DNA from: Anaeromyces robustus
Lineage: Eukaryota > Neocallimastigomycota > Neocallimastigomycetes > Neocallimastigales > Neocallimastigaceae
DNA length: 64,000 nt
Direction: 5' to 3'
Assembly (NCBI GenBank): GCA_002104895.1
Contig: MCFG01000280.1
Location: 18,501 to 82,500 of the forward strand
Shown here: piece by piece, positions 26,701 to 39,679 of the stretch
Position numbering within the stretch: the stretch's first letter is position 1
Layout of the letters: every line of letters begins with the position of its first letter
Program-made: the position numbers and the translations under genes
The notes under the pieces: model-generated
What the model saw: the letters and a program-made list of their open reading frames with translations, nothing else
What the model was told of the DNA's origin: nothing
Databases searched by the model: none

Positions 26701-27404
26701 ATTTGATGGATTTTCTATAGCTTATTCGGTATTAAATTATATTATTACTCAAATTCGTTGTATAGGATTATTTTCTACTCATTATGGTATGTTAACAGAA
26801 GAATATAAAAATAATCCTTTAGTAGCTTGTAAATTTATGAGTTTTCATAGTGATGAAGAAAATCATGAAGTAGTATTTCTTTATAAATTAACGGATGGAG
26901 TATGTCCAAAAAGTTATGGTATGAATGTTGCCAATATAGCAGGTGTACCAAAATCTATAGTACTTCAAGCAGAAGAAGTAGCTGCAGAATTTGAAAAGAA
27001 TTCAAAAATTGATGATACCGAACTTACCACGTAAGTTTTTTTTTTTTTTTTTTTTAAAGTTTTTTTTTTACTAATATAATATGATAATCATAGTAATTTT
27101 TTTTTTTTTTTTTTTTTTTTTTTGTTTCTTTTATTGTTTTTGTTTTATATATATATAAATATATTTATTTATAATCATCTCTTTCTATTATTATTAATTA
27201 TTAATTATTATATTATATTGTATTTTATATTATTTTATTATATTTTATTATTTTATATATATATATAGAACTAAAGATTTAACAATGATTCAACAATCTG
27301 CCTTTGCCTATCTTTTTAATTCTAAAAAATCTAATTCTAATACGACCATTAGTTCCAATATGGCTAAAACGATTAAAGCTCTTTATTGTTCATTACAGAA
27401 ATGA
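22559..27404 (+). CDS. MSH6: DNA mismatch repair protein MSH6
   Basis: Partner of MSH2 in MutS-alpha, which recognises base mismatches and small loops in the nucleus. Five exons: 22559-22981, 23132-23189, 23322-23477, 23778-27030 and 27269-27404. All introns are GT-AG, and the total is 4,026 nt for 1,341 residues, near the usual MSH6 size. Residues 16-23 (QMSITSFF) form a PIP box for PCNA binding. Residues 24-290 are a charged disordered linker with acidic runs and no PWWP domain. The mismatch-wedge motif is GKFYELYE (F379, E381). Connector, lever and clamp follow, then the ATPase with Walker A TGPNMGGKST near 1099, Walker B ILDELGRGTSTFDG near 1175-1190 and FSTHYG after it. An Asn/Glu/Asp insert sits near residues 610-640 and another before Walker A. 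Nearly all of the conserved region is in one 3.25-kb exon. Confidence 0.97.
23692..23777 (+). repeat. (AAT)n array ending in the MSH6 intron 3 acceptor
   Basis: About 28 AAT units run directly into the TAG (23775-23777) used as 3' splice site, followed by a run of GAT codons (Asp) at the exon start. Confidence 0.9.
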
Positions 27405-28637
27405 AAAAAAAATAAAAAAATAAAAAATAAAATAAAATGAAGGAGGAGGAATTTATTTTTTCTTTTTTCTTTATATACAATATATAAATATATATAATTA
27501 TAATATAATTATATTTTATATAATTTATTATTTATTTATTTTATTTTTATTTTTATTTTTATTTTTTTTTTTAATTTTTATTTATACCAATATTTTTTCT
27601 TTTTTTTTTTTTTAATTATAATAATAATAATAATTAATTATGTTAAATAAATAGTAATAATACTCTTAATAATAATGTAATAATGTAAATATAAAAAAAA
27701 AAAAAAAAAAATCAAATTTTTATATATATTTATATTTGAATTAAAACATCTTTATAAAAAAAATTTTTATATTTTTTTTATAAATTTTTCTTTTTTATTG
27801 TATTTTTTTTAAAAAGAAAGAAAAAAAATAATTTATAATTTATAATTTATAATTAATAATAATCAACAATTAATAAAAATTAGTTTAATTACATTTTTAC
27901 TTTTTAAATATTTAAATAAATAAATAAATAAATAATATTTTTAAAAATATTTCTATCTAAAAAAAAATATAATAAAAATTATAATAAAACTAAAATAAAA
28001 TAAGAAATATATATAATATATAATATATAATATATAATATATATATAATTTTTATTGTGTCAATAAATATAGTTTTAAATAGGTATAAATAAGAATATAT
28101 AAGAATTTAAGAATATATAAATATAAAAAAAAAAAAGGAGGAAAAAAAAAAGTTTTTTTACTTTTATATATATATATATTTTTATTATGGTATTTTTTTT
28201 TTTTTATTTATTTATTTATTTATTTATAATTACAAGATAATAAAAAAATGATTTATGTAAAATATAACATATAAAATATATAATTATTTTTTTTATAATA
28301 AATGAAGTTTTAACTTATATATATTATATATTATATATATTTTCTAAAGATAAAAATAAAATAAAATAAAATAAAATAAAAAAAAATCATTGGTATATTT
28401 TTTCTAAAAATTAAAAAAAAGTACTGGTATAATATTTAAAATCATTTTTCTTTCTTCTTTTCTTTTTTTTTTTTTACTTTTTAAGTTTTTAAGTTGTTAA
28501 TATAAAAGAAAAATATATTATATATTATATATTATATAATTAAATATTAAATATAATTAAAATATAATATATATATTTCTTTTTTTATTTTTTGATTTTT
28601 TCATTTTTCGTTTTTTTTTTTTTTTTTTTATTTTTAT
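27405..28637. other. convergent intergenic region between MSH6 and PDRG1
   Basis: 1.2 kb of A+T DNA with many T and A runs, shared by the 3' ends of two convergent genes. No gene or distinct motif seen. Confidence 0.6.
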
Positions 28638-30203
28638 TTAAATTCTCCAAACTTTACTATGATCTGAAACATAAGGATTAATTTCTTTTGAAGACATTCC
28701 TTTTAATTTAAAAGCTTCAATTTTTCTATTATCTTCACCATTAACATATTCCATACCACCAAGTTCAACAGCTCTATCTCTTATACTATCTCTTAAAGAA
28801 TTAATTTCTTTATCTAATTTTTCTTGATCTATTTAAGTATAATGAAATTAATAAAAAACAATTATATTATTAGTATTATTATAATAAGTAAAATAAAATA
28901 TTTTGTTTTTTTTATTTATTTATTTATTTTAATTATTATAAAAAATAATAATAATAAAGTAGAAATAATAATAATAATAAATTAGAAATAATAATAATAA
29001 TAAATTAGAAATAATAATAATAATATATTCCACATTTTACCTGATTTTATATTTTTTTCTATAGTTTCTTTTGGTAATCTTATAAACATATCATCTAAAA
29101 TAATCCATGCTTTTTTTTCTATAATATATGAGAAAAATGAAAAAAAAAAAAAAAAAAATAAAATAAAATAAAATATTTAGTTAAAAATATATAACATAAA
29201 CTTTTTTTTAAAATAAATATATAATATATAATATAATTATTTAAAAATTAATATATAATATATATAAACATCATATATCATATATATATACCATTTTTTA
29301 AATGTTTATCCTTTTTTAATTTTCCTAAAGCTTCTCTATTTTGATTTCTTTTTCTATCAAGATCTACTACCTTTTTTAAAAAAAAAAATAGAAATTTAAA
29401 TTATATAATTAATATTAGTATATACATAATATATTATTAAATAATTATTAGAAGAAAATATATATATAATGTTATATATATTATTATAATACATGTATAT
29501 TTAATAATGATTTTTATATATAAAACTAAAAAAAAAAAAATGTCATTTTAATTTTTAATTTCAAAAAAAAAAAAAAATAAAATTTCTAATTATAAATTTC
29601 TTAATACAATGATATTACTTCTATATTTAATAAAAAAAACTTTTATTTGTAATACAAATTAATATACTCTCTATATCATATGTATATATAATATATAATG
29701 GAAATATATATATATATATTAATTTATTAAATTACAATATATATATATAGTAAAATAAAAAAATAAAATAGAAATTCAAATTTCTAAATTTTAAAATTAT
29801 AATTTCTTAAAATTTAAAATAAAAAAAAAAAATAAAAAAATTACCAATTGTTTATCAACCATAATATCTTCAGCTAAACGCTCTCTCATCATTTGTTCTT
29901 TTTTTTTTAAAAAAAAAAATAAATATATATATATTATAGATGAATAATAAAATAATAGATAGATAAATGAAATTTTAAATTAGTAATTTGATGAAATTTC
30001 ATGAATATATAATTTTTAAAATATTTTCATTAAAAAAATAAAAAAAAAAAAAGAATTATTATTATTACTATCGTATTTATAATTTATAAATAAATACTAT
30101 TAAATATATATATTTCTTATTAATATTACAATTAATTGTGAAAGTCTTACTAAATTAAATTATTTATAAAAAAAAAAACTATACCTTTTAATATGTTTTC
30201 CAT
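28638..30203 (-). CDS. PDRG1: PDRG1-like prefoldin-family protein
   Basis: Small prefoldin-beta-like subunit; the animal PDRG1 belongs to the prefoldin-like module of the R2TP/PAQosome co-chaperone, which helps assemble RNA polymerases and PIKKs. Five exons on the minus strand: 30203-30185, 29897-29845, 29370-29292, 29118-29041 and 28828-28638. All boundaries are GT-AG, the phases agree, and the total is 420 nt for 139 residues (animal PDRG1 is about 133). The start is MENILKEQMMRERLAEDI. The family hallmark VVDLDRKRNQNREALGKL is encoded by exon 3, followed by a beta segment AWIILDDMFIRLPKET and a C-terminal coiled-coil helix DQEKLDKEINSLRDSIRDR. A tail of about 40 residues (ending VWRI) extends past the usual end. 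Introns outweigh exons by almost three to one. Confidence 0.85.
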
Positions 30204-31719
30204 CTTTATTAAAAAAAATATATTATTACGTTATATCAAAATATAAATAAATAAAGGAGAATGAAAAAATAATAAATAATAAATGATAGTTATATTTAAT
30301 ATTTTCAAAATATTTGAAAATTATGAAATTTTTTTTTTTTCTTAAATAGTAGTAAAGTAAAATGTTTTAACAAAAAATATATATATTTCCAATTGATTAA
30401 AAATTTTAAAATTTAAAATAAAAAAAAATATTTTTTTAAAATTTTTTTAAAAAAAAACTAAAAAATAAAATAAAAAATAAAATCACGATTTTAATCCAAT
30501 CACAAAAAAAGATTAAAGATTAAAAAATGTATAATACAAAAAACTAAAAAAAAAAAAAAAAAATTAACTGTTTTTTAATAATATAATATGACCTATATCT
30601 TTTTCTTTTATTTGTTTTATCTTTTTTTTCTTCAATTTTTATTTGTTTTTTTTTATTAATTTAAATAATACTAAATAAAAAATTTAAAAATATTATTATT
30701 AAATAAAATATAATAATAATAATAATTACTAACTTTTATTATTAATAAAAAAATCCAAGAAATTATTATTAAATACTAAAAATTTTATTAATAAAAAGTG
30801 TTGTTAATTGAAAAGAAAGAAAAAAAAACTTCATTTATTATGATGGAAAATTTTTATAATAAAATAAAATAATAGAATAAAATAGAATAAAATAGAATAG
30901 AATAGAATTTAAATATGAAAAAAAAAGGTTTATCTAATTTTATATATATCTTAATACGTATATGTATATTACAGTAACAAAATATCAAAAAAAAAAAAAA
31001 AAAAAAAAAAAAATACTATATGTAGTATATGAATATATCAATAAAAATATTTACACTTAGATATATTATTATTATTTATTACCAACTACTATTATTAAAA
31101 ATTATTATTATTATTATTATTAAACTATTATTATTATTATTAACTATTATTATTATTATTAACTATTATTATTTATTATTTATTATTAGGATTATTATTT
31201 AAGAAAATTAAAGTAATTTGATTTCATTATTTTTTTAATTAAAAATATATGCAATAATAGATTGGTTTATCTAAAGTTAAAATAAAAATGAAAATGTAAA
31301 AAAAAAAAAAAAAAAAAAAGTTTTTTTTTTTTAAGATAAACTTTCTTTTAAATAAAAATTTTTCAAATATAAAATAAATTTTGCATATATATTCTTTCTG
31401 AATTATGTTTTAATATCATATATATATATATACTTTTTTTTTTTTTATGGTAAAAACTTCTGTTAGTTATGAGACATTTTATAATATAATATAATAAAAA
31501 ATTTATGATAATGAATGTATCAAAAAAGAATATATATATATATATTATATATATTGAACAAGAAAAAATTTTTATAAGAAATGAATTTTTATATAGTAAT
31601 AAAATTAATAAATAATATATTTGTATTTTTATGTTTTATTTTTATTTTTTCATTTTTTTCTTTTTAAATATTTGTAAAGATTTTAGAAAAAGTAAAAAAA
31701 AAATAAAAAAAAAAAAAAT

Positions 31720-31905
31720 TCATGGTAAACTGATACTCAAATTCAAATCCTATAATTTCTCGTACATATCGAATGTCGAACCGATAAGGCATAATAATAA
31801 TAATAATAATATTTCACTAATCATAATTATTGCTCTAATTACATAACTCTATCATAATCCTTTTTTCTGATGAAAGTTGACACTAGGGAGAGTTTAATAG
31901 ATAGT
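31720..31905. other. less A+T-rich island inside the gene-poor region
   Basis: A patch with more G and C than its surroundings. On the minus strand part of it reads MPYRFDIRYVREIIGFEFEY, followed by a TTA/AAT run. This could be a decayed fragment of a gene or transposon, but I cannot assign it. Confidence 0.25.
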
Positions 31906-34900
31906 ACATTTATTTTATTTTAAAGATTATTATCTCTTTTATATTATAATTAAATTATTTTAAAATTTGATAATAAAAAAAATCCACATTTATTATTGAA
32001 TCTTAAAAGATAAAAAAATAATAAATAAATAACTTGTAAAAAAATGTTTTTTTTTTTAATATAAATTATTTATTTATTTTAAAATTTATATTAATTAAAA
32101 ATTAATCCTTCTAAATCAATTATATAAAATAAAACAAAATAAAATAAAAAATCTTATTAATATAATAATAGAAAAAATATTTTATATGTATCTTTTAAAA
32201 ATAATTATTAACATTTTTTAACATAAATAATTTTTTATTTTTTTTTATTGAAATTTATTTTGTATATGTATTTTGTTTATTACTTTTTTTATTATAAATT
32301 TCATTTTGAATCTATAAAGTTTTAATTATTAATTAAAAAATAAAAATAAAAAAGAATATTTAAAAAAGAAATACAAAAAAATATAACTATATATTAAAAT
32401 AGCTTTGAATCAAAAATTATAAAAAAATTTTTTATTAAAGTTATAAATATATATAAAAATTCTTATATATAATTTTATAGTCTTTAAATTTATTTTTCAA
32501 TTTTTTGTTTAATGTTATAAAAATTTTATTTTTTTATTTTAATTTTATTATTATAGAAGATTTGTTAATAATAATAATAATAATAACAATAAAAATATTA
32601 ATTTTATTATTATAGAATTGTTAATAATAAGAATAAAGACAATTAATGTTAAACAACTGAATTAAAATAAAATAAAATAAATTAGAAAAAAATAAATTAT
32701 ATTATGTTTAATTAACTATTTAAAATAAAAAAATATGACCTTCTCCCTCACTCTAAACCCTAATAATTTTTTTTTTTTTTTTTTGGTTTTACTTAACAAT
32801 GACATGACAATTGAAGTAAAATAAACATAAATTTAAAATTATTAGTAAATAATGCGCCACAATAAATTATTATATAATGTAAATTATATAATAATTTAAT
32901 ACGTATTAAATTTTATTACAATACATAAATTTATTAAGAAATTAATTAATAATATAAGAACATAAAATCTATAAAATTATTTTATTATATACATAAATTA
33001 ATGTATTATTTACATTAATTATAGTTTTATAACATTAGGTGAAATATAGAAAATAGTGATTAATTATTTATATTAGTTATAATTATAAACTCCTTATTTT
33101 TCTCCTTAAAAATAAGGTAAAGAAATAATTATACAAATATTAAATAATTATAATTTTAAAAGTATAAAAAGAATTAAAAATATCTAATATAAAAATGTAG
33201 ACAAAAATTAAGTTCAAAAATATAATAAATAATTAATAAATATAATAAATTTTATTAAAACAAAATTCTTTCCTTATTTAAAAATTTTCTGAACCTTAAA
33301 AGTGTTATACCTCACAATTATCATTAAAAAAAAAATTAAAAAAAAAAAAATAGAATTAAAAGTTTTTAAAATTTTTTTACTACTGATCAATAGACCAACT
33401 TTCCTATAATTACATTTCTTATCCAATGAAACAATTTTCTAATTAAAAATCAAAAAATCATAAAACCATAAAATCATTAATAAAAAATTTTTTTTTTACT
33501 TTCTAATTATTAGTTTAATGATTTATAATGAATTTAATTATTTTTATTTTTATTGCTTTTTTTTTTTTTATTTTATAGAATAAAATTTAACCAATAAAAA
33601 TAATTAAATATAAAAAAAAATTAAAAGAAAAAGAGATTAAAAGTTAAAACTATAAAACTATAAAACTATAAAATTCTTTTTTTTTTTTTTTGTTTTTTTT
33701 AAAAAAATAATTTTTATAGAATAATCTATTCTTTTTATTCTTTTCAATTCAATTTATACAAACTTTATTGAGTTTGTATCACAAGATGATTTTTAAAACA
33801 TCTATTAATGTAATGAAATAAAAAATTTAAAATTTTAAAAAAATAAAAATAAAAATAAAAAAAAAAAAGAAAAAAAAATCAATTATTTTATTTTACTTTA
33901 TTTTAAGTTTTTAAAATTTAATGTCTTTTTTTTTTTTTAATATAATATAAATAAAAAATAAAAAATAAAAAAAAAAAATGTTTAATAATATAATAATAAT
34001 TTATTATTATATCATTAAAAAAAAAAAAAAAAAAAAAAAATTTAATCAAAGTATTTTAATTTAAATTAATTTTTTATACATTTTTATACATTTCTATTGA
34101 TTTAAGAAAGAAAAAAAAAAAAAAAGAAATGGATTAAAATTGAATCAATCCGTTTTATAAATAAATTTTATAATAAATATAATTATAATTCATATCATGT
34201 TATATAATTAAAAAAAAATCTTTTTTTTTTTTTTGTTCTAAAAAAATTTTTATACTATTTAAGAAAAAAATATATTATAAAAAATGAAATATGAATTATA
34301 AGAAAATAATATTATTATATAATATTATTAGAATAAAAAATTATGGTATAAATTACTATTAAATATCTTTCATAATTAAACTTTTAATATGAAAAAAATT
34401 TATTAAATTAAGAAAAAAAAATTTATTTTTTTTAAATATACCATAAAACAAAAAAAAAAAAAAACATATTTATTATTTTTATAACAATTAAATTATATAT
34501 AGTATTTATATAATATATATATAATTATTTTTTTTTATTTTCATTTTCATTATTATTTTCATTATTATTTTATATTTAATAATGAATATTTAAATTATTT
34601 TTTAAAATATTTAAAATTTTAATTAATATTTAAAATATATTTAGTTATTTTATTTTTTTTTTTTTTAATTTTCAGAATTTGATTTAAAAAACTAAATGCA
34701 TATAATAATAAAAAAAAATTTAAAGTTAAATTATAATAAAGTTTTATAATGAGTTTATAATATGTACTATTTATATAAATAATATTGATTTTATATTTTA
34801 TATTTTATAAAATAAAATAAAATAAAATAAATAAAAAAATTTTTTTTTCATAATTTAAATCTCGTGTTTGAGTAATTAACGCATTATTATATTAAAATTA

Positions 34901-37900
34901 TTTTATATAATAAAAAAAATAAAAGAAACGCATAATTATAAATATATATATAATAATTATAATCTTTTTTTTATTTTTTTTTATTTATATTAATATTAAT
35001 TTTACTCATCAATAAATATCATTATTATATTAAAATATTTCTATATTTTAATAATTCAATTAAAGATTTATATTTTTTTCCTTATTTTTTTTTATAATTT
35101 GCGTTTATATTTATTTATACTTATATATTTTTTCATTAAATAAATATAAATTATAAAATATAAATAATTATTTGATATAAATAATTCTTTTTTTTTTATT
35201 TTTTAATATTTTTTTTTATTTATAATTTTAAAAATAACTAAAATAAAATTGAAAAGCGAAAAATGAAAAAAAAAAATTTTTTTTTAAAGTTTTTAATTTA
35301 TGTTAATTAAAAATTTTAAAATAAAAAAAATTAAAAATAAAAATGAAATAAAAAGAAATAAAAATAAAAAAAAGAATTATAATAATAATAATTATAAAAA
35401 ATAAAATAAAATAAAATAAAATAAAATATTGAATACTGAATATTAAATATTGAATATTGAATATTGAATAATTAATTAATAACTAATAAAAAAATAAATA
35501 AATAATAGAATATAATAAATAATAAACAATATTTTTTTTTGTTTAATTAATATAAAAAAATAAAATAAATAATGGAATATAAATGAGTAATAACTAATAT
35601 TTTTTATTTTTTTTTTTTAATTTTTTTATTTTATTTTATTTTATTTCATTTCATTTCATTTTATTTTATTTCATTTTATTTCACTTTATATTTTTAATAA
35701 CTTTAATTTTTTTTTTAATTTATTAACATCATTTATCACAAAATATCGAATTCTTTTTTTTTTTTATTTTTTTTATTTTTTTATTTTTCCTTTTATTGAA
35801 TATGAAGAAAGAATATAAACAAAATTAAAATTTGTATTGGATGTGATGTAGTAATTGTAATAAACTATATTTATCTAAATAAAAAAAAATCAAATAATAA
35901 AAAAAATCAAAGCCTTTTCATTATAAAATAATTTTTAAAATATTAAATAGTTATTATGAATTATAAATTAATTATTAACTCTTATTATTATAAATTAATT
36001 TTTATTATTTATTATTTATTATTATTTATTATTTATATTTAAAAAATAGTTATTATCTGATTTTAAATATTAATATATTAATAGAATAGAATATAAACCT
36101 ACTAAATTTTTATTACTCATTTTATTTATTTATTTATTTATTTAATTTTTAATTTTTAGTATTTAAAAATTTTTGTTATCATTTTAGTTAAAAAAAAAAA
36201 AGACAATAAATATTAATACTAAAAATAAAAATAATACTAAAAATATTTGTACTTTTTTTTTTATTTTCTTCGTATTGTTCATGGGTTCATGTATATAAAT
36301 ATTAAAATAAAAATACAAAACAAAACAAAAAATACAAAAAAAAAAAAAAATACAAAAAAAAAATAAATAAAATTGTTTTCATTTTTTTTTAAATAAGAAA
36401 AAAAATATAATAAAAAAAAATCATGATAAAAACATAAAAACAAAAAAATAAAAAGAAGTTTTTATAAAAAAAATCAAAATAAAATAAAAAAAAAAAAAAA
36501 AGTAATGAAGATTAAAAAACTCATAAATAATGAGTAATGACTAATGAATAAAGTAAAAATAAAAAAGTATAATTTTTTTTACTTTATTATTCATTACTAT
36601 TTTAAAAGGGATTTAATAAATAAAAAATAAATAAATAAATAAATAAATAATAAAAAATAAATAAATAAAAATATTTTTTCATTTTTTCATTTTATTTAAT
36701 TTTTTAATTAATGCATGTTTTATATTATAATTAATTAATTTAATTTAAAAAAAAAATTTCTCATATTTTTTTTTTAAAAAATTATTTAAATTATTTATTT
36801 TTAATTATTATTTTTAATTTTTTTTCCGTGTGCGTTTTAATAATCGTTAATGAAGAAAATTTTATTTTATTTTCTTTTATTTTTTATATTATTATTATGA
36901 ATGAATATTTAAAAATAAAGTAAATAAACAAAAAAAAAAAGTAATCATTATTGATATCAAAAAAAAGTAATATTTTTAATAAATTATAAATTGTAATTAA
37001 AACAAAATAAATAATATTAAATAAGTATAAATAAACATGTTTTTTGTTTTTTTCAATCCATTTCATTTTTATTTCTTTTATTTTTATTTTTTATTTTTAT
37101 TTTTTTTTATACAATTGGAAAAACTCTTTTAATTTTTAATTTTAAATTTTAAATCAACCGTTTTTTAATTTTTTTTTATTTTTTATTTTTTTTTTATTTG
37201 TATTTTTATGGTAATATTTTGAAATGAAAAAAAAAAATTTTTTTTTTTTCTTTTTTTTTAATTAATAAAATTAAAAAATTTTTAAAATTTTAAAATTTTT
37301 AAATTATATAATTAAATAATTAAATAAAAAACAAATTAAATAAATAACAAATTAAATCTTTTAAATGAATAATAATATTTTAAATAATATTTTAAATCTA
37401 TTAAATAATATATTTATTATATTTTTATTATATTTTATTATATTTTTATTATATTCTATGATAACTATTATGAAATAGATGATACTAAAAGAAGATAACA
37501 ACATTATTAATAAAGAATAGAAAAGAAATAGAAAAGAATAAAAATGTTTTTATATATATAATTAAAAATTAATAATAATTAAATAAAAATCATTTAAAAA
37601 AGTTCTAATAAGAATATTTTTTAAAAAAAAATAATAAAAAATAAAAAAATAAATAAATATACACACAGACACATAACATAACATATAACATATAATATTA
37701 CATACATATACTATTTAATAAAACTTTATTTAATGGATAAATAATAATTATTATTCCCATATATTCCATATCGCATAACCTTATTCTTATTATCAATACA
37801 TTAATAAATAATAATAAATAATTAAATAATAAATAATAATAATAAATAAATAAAATAAAAATTAAATAATACTCTTTTTTTTTATAGTGTTGTCATAAAC

Positions 37901-39457
37901 CTAATTATTATTTATTATTTAATTTTTATTTAATTTTTATTTTATTTATTTATTTATTTAACCTTATGTTAAAAAAAAAGCTTGTTTTTTTTTTTTTTTT
38001 TATTAAATTATAAAATAAAATAAAATAAAATTTTTAATATTAAATTATTAACTTTTATTCAATAAATAACTCAATAAATCAATATTTAGTTATTTATTAA
38101 ATAAATACACTTTGTTGAAAAGTTCAAGTTAAAATTATAAGTAAATTCTTATAATTATTGATTTATTTTATTTTATTAATTAAGAATCAAAAACTCTTTT
38201 TTTTTTTTTTTTAATGATAGTTTAATTTATATTCAATTATTTAATTATATTTTTATTCTTGGCACTTTTAATTTTTTAATGGGGAATAATAATAATATTA
38301 AATAAAACTTTTTTTAATAATGAATAGTAATAATAAAAAAATAAATTAGAAATAAAAAATATAATAAATAAAGAAAAGATATTAAAAGTAAATAAAATAA
38401 ACAAATAAATTCATTTTATTGTTAAAAAAAAAAAGAAAAAGAAACAGATTAATACAATTAAAAATTAAAAAAATAAAAATATAATATAATAATAAAGGCA
38501 CTTTTTATTATTTTGTTATTTTATATTATTAGTTATTAACTAATTAACACATTTATTGAAAAAAAAAAAAATAAAAAAAAAAATAAAAAATAAGCTTAAA
38601 AATAATATGGTTAGGTTAAGTGAATCATACATCATATACATCATACACATTAATAAATTCATTTAATTAAATAATTAAATATTTAAATAATTAATATTTT
38701 TTTTATTTATTTATTTTTATTTATTTTTAATTATTTATTTTCTAATGAAATAAATAAATTTTAAAATTGGGATTTCCAAATGATGATGGTTAATGGTTAT
38801 GGTTAGTTAAATTAAAAATAAAAAAAAATAAAATAAAAAACAACAACAAAAACAACAATAAAAAAAAAAAAATGCAAAAGATTAAAATAATATTTTAATA
38901 AATTTTCTTTTATCTTTTTTTATTTTTTTTATTTTTAATTTTAAAATCCATGCATGCATTCTTTTTTTTAATGTTATTTTTATGTATTTTTTTTTTTTAA
39001 AAAAAAAAAAAAATTCCGTAGGATTTTTTTAAGTAATAACCGTTTCGTTAAAATAAAAAAAAAAAGCGGTTAAAAAAAATTAAAAAATTAAAAAATTAAA
39101 AAAAAAAAAAATTAAAAAATTTTAAAGTTTAAAAAAAAAGTCGTATGATGAATTTCCTAATTTGGCCAATTTTCAATTTTTTTTTTTTAACCGTTTTTTT
39201 ATTTTTTTTTTTTACCTAAAAAGTTTATTTTTGAAATAAACTTTAAAATTTTTAAAAATATAAAAAAAAAAAAGTTTCATCTTTTCTATTTTTTTATTAT
39301 TATTATTATTATTTTTATTAAATAAATATTGTTCAATTAATTAATTAAATTTATTTAAATATAAATATATTATATTATATTATATTATTAATTAAATGAT
39401 TATTATTATTCCTATTTATTCCTATTTATTAATAATTTTAATTCTATAATTCTATAA

Positions 39458-39679
39458 TATTATTAATTATGGCTTGCCTATTATTAATTATGGCTTGATT
39501 ATTAGTAATTATGATTTATTGAGTTATTAATCATTATGGCTTGCCTATTATTAATTATGGCTTGATTATTAGTAATTTTGATTTATTGAGTTATTAATCA
39601 TTATGGCTTGCCTATTATTAATTATGGCTTGATTATTAGTAATTTTGATTTATTGAGTTATTAATCATTATGGCTTGAA
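39458..39679 (+). repeat. 67-bp minisatellite, three copies plus a partial
   Basis: GGCTTGCCTATTATTAATTA recurs at 39471, 39538 and 39605, with a partial fourth copy at 39672, an exact 67-bp period. Copies 2 and 3 are identical in the parts I compared; copy 1 differs by one base (AATTATG against AATTTTG). Each unit is itself built of three similar segments of about 22 bp starting ATTATGGCTTG, ATTATGGCTTG and ATTTTGATTTA. Confidence 0.95.

Noticed and set aside
31631-31846. 71-codon plus-strand open frame
   Set aside because: Mostly Phe/Lys/Asn/Ile homopolymer translation; only the part after 31720 differs in composition and it looks more coding-like on the other strand.
32750-32765. Telomere-like CTAAACCCTAA
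   Set aside because: A single partial copy; no array, so no evidence for an interstitial telomere.
39458-39679. CRISPR-like array
   Set aside because: The 67-bp units are contiguous tandem repeats without unique spacers, and the organism is a eukaryote.
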